This document shows, piece by piece, positions 55,865 to 64,000 of a DNA stretch of 64,000 nt. This stretch comes from Silene latifolia (Eukaryota > Streptophyta > Magnoliopsida > Caryophyllales > Caryophyllaceae): contig NC_133526.1 in assembly GCF_048544455.1 (NCBI RefSeq), forward strand, positions 8,386,001 to 8,450,000, in the 5' to 3' direction. The notes beneath the pieces were generated by a model that was not told the DNA's origin, ran no database searches, and saw only the letters and a program-made list of their open reading frames with translations. Within the stretch, counting starts at the first letter, position 1, and each line of letters opens with the position of its first letter. The position numbers and the translations under genes are program-made.

Positions 55865-57382
55865 ATGCTTCTTTCTCCTGGTAATTCCCCACGCCATCTC
55901 TCATCTCCTTCACCAACTCCTACAACCACCACCACCACCATCACCACCAATACTCTCTCCGCCGCATCACCATCGCCATTACCAAGAACCTCAAGAAAAA
56001 CCCCTCTTGTACTCGATGAAGACACCTATGTCGCCGCAATTGAAAAGATTATCGAGCGCGATTACTTTCCTGATATCCCCAAGCTCCGTGATCGTCTTGA
56101 TTGGCTTCAAGCAGTCAAATCGGCTGATCCCGTCTTAATCCGTGACGCCCAGTTGAAGATTCTCGAACGTCGCCGCGGTTCCAACACTTTACAAGGTAAA
56201 ATTACGACACCTGGTTCTAGTTTGATTCGTAATTCCAGTACTCCCTTTGAATTTGATCCTACTCCCTCTGTTATTAATGCTAATTCGACGAATTCCGATA
56301 CGGGTAATGATAATAGTGGGTTTGATGTGAATTTGAGCTTGGATGATTTCTGTAGAAGGTATACTAGTGAGGATAATCATAGTTTTAATAAGATTATTGA
56401 GAAGGTTAATCGAAAACGGAAGGAGAGGTACGGGTTTTTGTTAGAAGGGGAGAAGACGGAGGAGGGTGATGAGGGGGTTAAAGGGATTGAGGATGTTAAG
56501 AGGGATAGGATTACGGACGGGTACGGTTCGTCAGACCAACCCACTAGTACGTTGGATGGGTGGAAGTATAGTGCTAAGAATTTGCTCATGTACCATCCCG
56601 CGGATAGGGGAGAGGTGGCATTGACAACGGAGGAGAGGGCCCATAGGTTGAAGGGTATGACCAAGGAGGTTGATATGTATAATACTCGGTTTCATGGCAA
56701 GATGTTGGAGTCTAGGCAGGATGACGAGGGGGTTGAGGTTTTGTATACTTCGGTTGCTGGGGCTACTCCGGTTATGGCTGAAAGGGAGAGGGATAAAGCT
56801 AGGAGTTATGATTTGGAGGATTTGAGGAAGACCCCAAATAAATTCTATGTGGAGTCGGAGAAGAAGGCGGAGAATGGGTTTAGTTTTGTGAGGACACCTT
56901 CACCTGCTCCTGGTGTGGATGAATCGCCGTTTATCACTTGGGGTGAGATAGAAGGGACGCCATTGAGGTTGGACCTAGAGGATACCCCTCTTGATATTGG
57001 AGGACGTGGTGATGGCCCTCATTTTAAGATTCCTTGCCCGCCCTCAAGGGATATTAAGGCTCACTCTATGTCGAGGGAGGCTGCGCGTAAAATTAAACAA
57101 AGGACGATGATGTATCAGAAGCCACCATTGCCTTCACCTTTGAGGAGTGGAAGTGCTAGTCCTAATGTTAAAACTCTTTCTCCTGCTGCTCAAAAGTTCA
57201 TGAGGAATGCAATGGCGAAGTCGTCAGGGTCCGTTGACGAGTCTCTTCGTGCTAGTTATCGAGGCAACAGTCCTGGTCTTGGTACACCGAAAGCGGGTAG
57301 GAGCATTTCAAGGCTTGGAAGAGATCTAAGCACTGGCTCCAGGTCACCTTCTGTGAGGGAAGGTTCTAATCCTCCTTGGTGA
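55865..57382 (+). CDS. ESS2: ESS2/DGCR14 (ES2) family spliceosome-associated protein, 505 aa
   Basis: A single open frame of 505 codons has no intron. After a Ser/Pro/Thr-rich N-terminus comes the family's conserved block, LDEDTYVAAIEKIIERDYFP and IPKLRDRLDWLQA (about residues 50-85). Next are SLDDFCRRYTSEDNHSF, the acidic/basic middle, LMYHPADRG, and the characteristic ESPFITWGEIEGTPLRLD (about 359-376). The tail carries REAARKIKQRT, LSPAAQKFMRNAM and an Arg/Ser-rich end (SRSPSVREGSNPPW). ES2/DGCR14 proteins associate with the spliceosomal C complex in the nucleus and affect splice-site fidelity. The start was chosen because it is the first ATG and lies just before the conserved block. The promoter is crowded: the long-TIR element ends about 70 bp upstream. 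Confidence 0.93.
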   Translation: MLLSPGNSPRHLSSPSPTPTTTTTTITTNTLSAASPSPLPRTSRKTPLVLDEDTYVAAIEKIIERDYFPDIPKLRDRLDWLQAVKSADPVLIRDAQLKILERRRGSNTLQGKITTPGSSLIRNSSTPFEFDPTPSVINANSTNSDTGNDNSGFDVNLSLDDFCRRYTSEDNHSFNKIIEKVNRKRKERYGFLLEGEKTEEGDEGVKGIEDVKRDRITDGYGSSDQPTSTLDGWKYSAKNLLMYHPADRGEVALTTEERAHRLKGMTKEVDMYNTRFHGKMLESRQDDEGVEVLYTSVAGATPVMAERERDKARSYDLEDLRKTPNKFYVESEKKAENGFSFVRTPSPAPGVDESPFITWGEIEGTPLRLDLEDTPLDIGGRGDGPHFKIPCPPSRDIKAHSMSREAARKIKQRTMMYQKPPLPSPLRSGSASPNVKTLSPAAQKFMRNAMAKSSGSVDESLRASYRGNSPGLGTPKAGRSISRLGRDLSTGSRSPSVREGSNPPW

Positions 57383-60300
57383 TATGTTTGCTGCTTAGCT
57401 TTGACTTTCATGTACATTAATCGGAGGGTATGAATAATCCTCTTGTACTCTTGAATCTGTAACTGCTACCTAATGATTTCTTTTCTTCCAATCATATAAG
57501 AGTGTCATATTTCTTACACCATTTATTCGGTGCATGCATCATTCTCCTTTGGCTTGTCTGCAGATTTTTATATGATATTTCATTGCGGCACAAGCCTACA
57601 AATTACATTGATTGATCATTTTTTGTGTAATTAGGATGTGTGTTTGTTTCTTAAATTTCTCATATGCGGGGGGAACAAAATAGTGAGTTGTTAGTTTGTT
57701 ACAGTGCAACCAAAATTTTGATGACAACTCTGAATTAACTTCATAATATTCATTTAGTTATAGCTTGTCAAGAGCTTACCATTCAGTAATCCTTTGTGTT
57801 ATAATGGAAAATGGTTTGCATTACTCATCTGTGGTGGTTTGGTACCTGGATCTTGGATATATTGATACAGATAATTAACATGACGTTCACTATATTTGCT
57901 ACTTGTTTTACATGTAGATTTAAGGAGGATAATTTTGCGTAGGCACTACTGCTGAGTTTTAGAAGTCCTTTTGCTTTTTGCCTATTCAGACTTCATCCCT
58001 ACTGCTGAGTTTTTATTTAGCTAGAAGTCGTTTTGGTTTTTGCCTGTTCAGACTTCATCCACGTAATCAAAAAACGATATTCTCCCTCACGGGAGTTAAA
58101 AATTCTACGACTTTATGTTATGATTACCTCCAAACATGTCATAATATACTATCTTGTATCTGTAAACTACTTGACAGCAATCAAGGGTTGATAGCTGCCC
58201 TAAAATCAGCCAATCAAGCAGCTTATCTGACTTTGTTTCTTTTATGGAGTTGCTGGTTGCCTTGGGGGAATCATTGTTTACAGTGTCAAATTGAGTGTCT
58301 ATCATTATTGTCAATGAATTTACTGGGATTGCAGTCTAGTATAAAAGGAACATTTAATCATTTGTTCTACTGGTTTAACCTAATCAGGGTTAAATCTTTT
58401 TCTGGTGATTGTTAAAAAAATGCTTGTTTGTGTGAAATATGAAGTAAGAAAAGCTTACTTTGTATTTCCGAGCAAGCTTATTGGGAGTTAAAGACTCCTG
58501 TAGGTTTCCAGCATAGTTCCGTCGCAGAAGTTGAAAATCCTGGAAAGCTATAAAAGGTTGCTAGGATGAGTTTAGCTTGTTTTCAAGGTGGTTGTTTGTC
58601 CTACTTTTCTAAGGTAACCTTTCATTGTATGGGGTAGAACTTGAATACTTGTTCTTGGGCTAGGCCTTGAATACTGGTCTTGGATCGAGGGTTGTGTGGG
58701 AATGTGCATTTTCGTTGAAAAGTTGTTGAAATACATTATTTACACATTGATAGTTTCTGTTACCTTGCTAATAAGGAATATATGTTCCTTACACTCTTAC
58801 AGTGTTACTGGATATCAGAGTTGAGTATCTTGAAAGGATCTCAGAGTTTTAGTTGTGCTTTCTACTCTTTTGTTATAAATCTTGATTCGACTAGTCTTGT
58901 TAAATTGAAGCGCAACAATATTGCCATGATCAATGTTTCAGCGGAAGTGACTGCAATGACGGGAAAGTCTTGGCTAATTGAAACACTAGCAGTAGATGAT
59001 TCAGAAGCTTTTTCTGACTCCATATAGTAGGGTTGAGGTCTGAGGGTCATGTACTGAAATTAGTCTAATTTAATGAAGTGCTACTCTTATTAGTTCTTCT
59101 ACCAATTTTTGTTGGTTTTGCCTTTTATATTAATAAAATATAAAATCTTGCTGAAGTTTTTTCGTCGAAAGTCAAACTGAGAGGTTTGGAGCCTGACAGC
59201 TAGAAAATTTCAGGAACAATATGCGGCTTTGAATCTCGTGTAGCTCCCCCGTGTATTCTTGGTTTTTAAGAGGCTCTCTATACGGCTTACACTTTGTACA
59301 TTGTGAGGTAGAAATTGGTGGCAATTGTTGTCAGGGCTTCATGGGTTATTTAGAAACCACTCTATGTTTTTTTAAACCAGGGGCAAATTGTGTTAATACA
59401 ATCCTTTTCGACTGACTGATTGAACACTAGCTAGAATGCATTTCTGTTTGCTGTTAGTTTTGACTGGTTTTCTTTGGACGCCTGAACTTGTTTATTTTTC
59501 ACTTGGGTTCATTTGACATATATGCCCTTTCGACTTGTCTGTTTCGTGCTTGTGTCTTAGTTATATGCAATGAATCCAAATAAATACAGAGAATAAATGA
59601 TTTCAAATTAGAGGGTGCTTTGTTGGCGAATCATATCCATATCTTCTGGAGTTATTGTGAACCATGCTTATAGCTGCATCAAAGTGGGGTTTCACATGTT
59701 TTGATCATTTTATACTGAATTTCTGGATTGTCCCCCTTCATTTCATTTAACCTTACACTGCAAGGCACCAACTCCTTTTGAGTTGACTCTTTCTTCTCCT
59801 AATAAAGATGCCTTGTTTTTTAGGGGATCTTTATGTGTTTTCACGCGGATAGATTGTGATATCATAACAGTGCCTGAATATCAAGTGTCGGACATGAGTG
59901 TATGAGGTAATATCCAGAATTATTAGAGTAGTGCCGACGATTTCTGTAAGCTTGTTGGCTAAATACTAGTCTAATACCAGAAATCAGAAATTGAGGGTGG
60001 TGTTGCCAAGGTAAGTAGAGTTTTTCTTGATTGTTTGCTTTTTAATATATTGGTCACGGAATATGTATGAAACTGGATTCAACATTAATTTTCGACGCCT
60101 TTATTGTTATATGTCATTGCTTTCTAGCAACTTGAAGACTACTCTCAATCCAAAAAAAAAAAAAAAAAACGCCAGTTGTTGGACAATCTGTAGTTGATAC
60201 CTTTGCAAGCTATAACGTGACCGTTTTATAAGCTTTACTTGATTTACTTGTACTCTTACTCATACAGGTATCACAAATTACTAAGGCAAGGCTGGCTTTA

Positions 60301-60967
60301 TACATGTAAAATCGTCTCTAATATATTATTCTGAGTAATTACGTCGGTTAACGGAGTAATATATTAAAATATTAATTTGACGAAATACTTCAAAAAAATT
60401 CTGTAATAGAAAATTTTGTAACTTATTAATGTAGGTAAGAATGTAAGATGAATTTTAATACATGTAAGTATGTAACTCTATATCGTTGTCATTTTTTATG
60501 ACACATTTCTCTTTTAATATTTGTCAAGATATCGTTGTCATTTTTTATGACACGCAGTTCTCAGTGCAAATCTAACGACATAAGTTTTATGATGTTTTTT
60601 AGACTACATTTTTACCGAATTAAAATCCAATGTCTTCTCGAAAAATTGAAAATACTTGATGCAACTCCTACTTAAAAAGTAGGTAGAATGATTGTGTACA
60701 ATCACCTCACATAACATTTAAAAGCGAAAATTGTTCGTGATGTAAATGTTAAATTGTTAATGAAAAAAATTTGTATTTTAATAAAATCATCCCCATGTTT
60801 CTATATAGCTAAATAAAAACAATTTAGAGATATTGGGAGAAATATTTGCCAGCACAAATTATTTTGCAAAAGGTTTTACATAAGTGTTATTTTAAAAACA
60901 AATGAATGATATTTTACATGCCAAAAAATCCCATTGAAAATAAATTTTATCCCCTCTATGTTTTGTA
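57383..60967. other. 3' flank of ESS2 and intergenic DNA
   Basis: This includes the ESS2 3' UTR. CTACTGCTGAGTTTT...TTCAGACTTCATCC is duplicated in tandem (about 57944-58000 and 57999-58061). Near 60481 and 60531 TATCGTTGTCATTTTTTATG recurs 50 bp apart. An A run is at about 60151-60169. Several 60-145 codon frames show no domain. No gene is supported. Confidence 0.5.
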
Positions 60968-61096
60968 CTCGTCGGCCAGTAATCATTAGATTATATTACC
61001 AGATGTATGGTTTCGAATCCGAGCTCTATACTAAAGTTTTGGAGTTTTGCTTTAAGAATCTCAAATATATAGTAAAATTTCTGAACACACTTAAAT

Positions 61097-61131
<35 letters not shown>
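60968..61131 (+). mobile_element. Probable tRNA-derived SINE with poly(A) tail
   Basis: A box-A-like GGCCAGTAATCATTAG, then a box B, GGTTTCGAATCC, 30-35 bp further on, then a roughly 90-bp body ending in a 31-base A run (61101-61131). The order and size fit a plant SINE. I found no clear target duplication. Confidence 0.45.
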
Positions 61132-61134
<3 letters not shown>

Positions 61135-61552
61135 AGAAAAATTATTTATAGCTCGGATAAATGTACAGTGGTTATACAACCCTTGTTATACAACCGGAGT
61201 CTGGAGATATAATAGTATTTGTATTCGGTCAGAGTTGACAAATTGTACAAAGTGACGTATAAAAGATACCTACGAACAAGGTAGCGTTTAAATACAAGTT
61301 GTCCACATTTTCAGTTTTCATTCACACATTTCTCTTCTCTTTTATCTTTCAGATTCACTACAGGTACTTTTCTGCTATTGTCTTATTCCTTTTTATAACA
61401 GTTTTCTGAATTTTACTGAATTTCCAATTTTTTAGAGGTACGTTTATTGGTTCATGTTGGTATTCTTCAATTCATTCATGCATGTCCTTACAAATTTACA
61501 ATTACGACTGTCCACCTGTGTTTAATTTTACTCTTCTTGTACCATGAAACCA

Positions 61553-61740
61553 GTGGCGGAGCCACGAGCCTCTTTTCGTCCCAGGACACTATAAACGGGA
61601 ATTTTTCTAGTGTATTTTAGTCCAATTTTTAGGTAAAAATAGAGTAAATTTATATTTTCACGTAGAAATAAGTATTATATTTTCCACGTAAACCCGAGAC
61701 CATAATGAAGAAATTAATTTTGTCTATATTTTGATAGAAG
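61553..61740. mobile_element. Possible DNA-transposon terminus remnant
   Basis: CAGTGGCGGAGCCACGAG is a sequence style often found at the ends of plant DNA transposons. The partner end is not obvious. It lies within 200 bp of the WNK start codon. Confidence 0.25.
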
Positions 61741-61764
61741 CTGGAAAATTGTGAGAATCATTAG

Positions 61765-63321
61765 ATGCCTTGCCAGACAGTATATCAAGCAGTGGGTGAC
61801 AAAGAAGTGTTTGAAGAGACGGACCCCACGGGTCGATACGGCCGATACGACGACCTGCTCGGAGCAGGGGCAGTCAAGAAAGTCTACAGAGCATTTGACC
61901 AGGAGGAAGGCATTGAAGTTGCTTGGAATCAGGTCAAGCTTAGGAACTTCAGTGATGACTTAGCAGCCATTGACCGCCTTTTCTCCGAGGTTAAGTTACT
62001 AAGCAATTTGAGGAACAAAAACATCATAAGATTGAACCATGTTTGGAGGGATGTAGGGCGCAACACACTCAACTTCATTACTGAGATTTGTACTTCAGGG
62101 AATTTAAGGGAGTATCGGAAGAAACATCGTCAAGTTTCGATTAAAGCCTTGAAGAAATGGTCTAAGCAGTTGCTCTTGGGTTTGGATTATCTTCATACTC
62201 ATGATCCTTGCATTATTCATAGGGATCTTAATTGCAGCAATGTCTTTATTAATGGCAATGTCGGCGAGGTATGTAAATACTATGCTACAACCAGTTGTAT
62301 AGTAGCATTCGCTTACTGACGACATTCATCATAAAAGGCGGTAAGCCAAGCATCCAAAAAGGTTTACATAATATTCTTTTGTCCGAAGAAATGATTCATG
62401 GGTTACTTTTGCATCGTTACCAACTGGATTGCCTAAAAATTTTATCTGGGAATTCCATCCTTTTTTTCGGGCATTTTTTTTTCAATTACTAGCCCTCATT
62501 TCTCATTATAATCTAATTTATATACACAAAATTAGTAGCGGATTATTACCAATGTAATTAGAACCACCTCAAAGTTGTTGAACTCTTACACAAAGTTGTT
62601 GAACTATTTTACAAGTTATTGAGATTAATAATTATTCTGTTAAGATCAATAACTTTGAATCCTAGCTCGATAATTTTGTTAGTAGAGCTCGATAATTTTA
62701 TAACAAATCTCAACTACATAGAATAAGTTGTATATACAACCAGTTGTATAATACATTGACTATGACTTCATATGTACTACATTTTCAACATTTTGGTACT
62801 CTTGGCAAATAAGTTATTCAGGTCAGGTTTTGGGTTCTCTCCATAAGACCATAAAGATTGTGAATGTTCATTTCCTGAATCTTTGCTAACGAGATAATTA
62901 ATGTCGATTGATAAAGGTGAAAATAGGTGACTTCGGGCTGGCAGCAATAACAGGGAAGAGTCATGTAGCACATTCAATACTAGGGACACCGGAGTACATG
63001 GCACCAGAGCTGTACGAGGAAGACTACACAGAGATGGTTGATATTTACTCGTTCGGGATGTGCTTGCTAGAGATGGTGACAATGGAAATCCCTTATAGTG
63101 AATGTAATAGCATTGGCAAGATCTACAAGAAAGTAACCTCTGGGATCAAACCCATGTCTCTTAACAAGGTTAAAGATCCGCAAGTAAAAGCTTTCATTGA
63201 CAAATGCATTGCTACGCCTAGGGCCAGGCCATCTGCTGCTCAACTCCTTACCGATCCTTTCTTTGATGAAGTAGTCGATGAGGAAATTGTTGATCATGGC
63301 GATAATAATAACAGCTCGTAA
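61765..63321 (+). CDS. WNK11: WNK-type serine/threonine protein kinase, closest to WNK11, 302 aa, two exons
   Basis: The exons are 61765-62268 and 62917-63321, with one phase-0 GT-AG intron of 648 bp. The WNK hallmark is clear. The lysine normally in subdomain II is replaced (VAWNQVKL, N55), and a lysine sits in the glycine loop instead ([10 protein letters not shown]38). Other motifs are [24 protein letters not shown] (HRD at 152-154), DFGLA (173-175), MAPE (197-199) and a C-lobe with [11 protein letters not shown]. The length and the [20 protein letters not shown] start match, from memory, the small plant WNK11 group, which lacks a long C-terminal tail. Plant WNKs act in stress, clock and flowering signalling. 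A leader intron upstream (about 61359 on) is possible. Confidence 0.92.
62269..62916 (+). other. WNK intron
   Basis: The AT-rich intron has a CAAAGTTGTTGAACT motif repeated at about 62570 and 62592, and related short TTGAACT/TTGAGAT blocks nearby. No coding sequence or nested gene is seen. Confidence 0.5.
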
Positions 63322-63729
63322 AAATGGCCTTTAATTTCCAATCATAGTTAACTAGTAACCTAATCCAATTATGTACTGTATTTGTTTTTTGTATATACCA
63401 GGAATTATAAGTTAATCTGTCACTGTCTTTCGAATATGTATTGATACTGATTACTGATATTGAATTCGTAAGTTTAAGAGTCTCTTTCGCTAATTATAAA
63501 ATAAAACAATCATAGCATCATAATAATAGAGGATATTTTGATTAACCTTGGTTAGACGGATACGTCCCATCCATGACAGTAAACAACGACACTAGGCAAG
63601 GATTCCTATATACAAACAAATTATCCATAGCAGGATAACCATCAACGGAAACCATTAAGCGGAAAAAATACACTTAGTATAACCGAAGAACTAATATAGA
63701 AAGCATGGCTCCGAACCCCATCCAACAGT
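63322..63729. other. Shared 3' region of two converging genes
   Basis: The WNK gene (plus) and the thymidine kinase gene (minus) end facing each other, 408 bp apart. The interval holds only AT-rich sequence expected for two 3' UTRs. Confidence 0.55.
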
Positions 63730-64000
63730 TCAGGACTGAACACAGGCAGCCTGCACAACAGAAAAATCCTGTGGAACTTTGCTGGTTTCAATAACTGCAC
63801 GCGCAGTGCCAATAACAGCCTGCCCGTTGACATAATGCAGACGACAAACAGGCATATAAGACTCAGCACCTCCAATCAACTCGGTCTTAGTCTCCTCCGT
63901 CTTCCTGAGGGTGAAGAAAGCTCGCTTCCCACACAGTTCACATCTTGCTGTTAACTTGGTTACAGTATCAGCAAGTGGGATTACATCTAGCACTGACCCG
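63730..64000 (-). CDS. TK1: Thymidine kinase, TK1 type, C-terminal part only
   Basis: The minus-strand frame enters from the right edge and ends at a TGA at 63732-63730. It begins [16 protein letters not shown], then [20 protein letters not shown] and [17 protein letters not shown]. This is the zinc-binding lasso region of type II thymidine kinases: CELC supplies two cysteines and CRLH the Cys/His pair. The enzyme phosphorylates thymidine in the pyrimidine salvage pathway. The catalytic N-terminal domain lies outside the window. About 90 residues are present, ending after a short divergent tail. The frame shows no break. Confidence 0.9.
   Translation of the reverse strand, partial: GSVLDVIPLADTVTKLTARCELCGKRAFFTLRKTEETKTELIGGAESYMPVCRLHYVNGQAVIGTARAVIETSKVPQDFSVVQAACVQS

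Noticed and set aside
57978-58415. 145-codon plus-strand frame downstream of ESS2
   Set aside because: Composition is Leu/Ser/Phe-rich without a domain, and the start falls inside a local tandem duplication, so it is probably chance.

Overview
This is a nuclear window from a flowering plant, almost certainly a eudicot. The genes have GT-AG introns, Stowaway and Tourist MITEs are common, intergenic DNA is AT-rich, and Ty1/copia, Ty3/gypsy-like, LINE, SINE and Helitron sequences are all present. The MITE termini and the LTR style suggest Caryophyllales, but that is an impression and was not tested.

Six host genes can be supported. A P-class PPR gene runs off the left edge (1-1955, minus). A plastid fibrillin/PAP gene has six exons (32234-35100, plus). 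NUP133, a nuclear-pore scaffold gene, has eight exons giving 1322 codons (37177-50317, minus). An intronless ESS2/DGCR14 splicing-factor gene lies at 55865-57382 (plus). A WNK-type kinase closest to WNK11 has two exons (61765-63321, plus). The last coding part of a TK1-type thymidine kinase enters from the right edge (63730-64000, minus). I rebuilt the exon chains by reading splice sites by eye. All junction phases are consistent and the lengths suit the families.

From 2.3 to 24.1 kb lies a four-deep transposon nest. An L1-type LINE (minus) was split by a gypsy-like LTR, now solo, with a perfect CACCC target duplication. That LTR was split by a reduced LTR element of a related family (target ACACC/ATACC). 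That element was in turn split by an 11.3-kb SIRE-like Ty1/copia element (perfect GTGCT duplication, about 98% identical LTRs, env-like third ORF). The LTR elements are fossils.

From 25.2 to 30.3 kb there is a Stowaway MITE, small tandem repeats, and a 3.8-kb non-coding LTR element (perfect GTAAT duplication). Its interior is mostly a 23-unit, 67-bp array in which each unit can form a hairpin. Both long-gene introns are repeat-rich. Fibrillin intron 1 holds a SINE-like sequence and two Stowaways. NUP133 intron 1 holds two unrelated tandem arrays, one reaching to within about 50 bp of exon 1.

From 50.5 to 55.8 kb is a MITE cluster ending in a roughly 1-kb element with long terminal inverted repeats. 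Its core is a 280-bp imperfect palindrome built from 31-bp units, and it ends about 70 bp before the ESS2 start codon. No new multi-gene system was seen. The most unusual items are that fold-back element, the hairpin array, the NUP133 intron arrays and the palindromes beside the gypsy-like LTR promoters.
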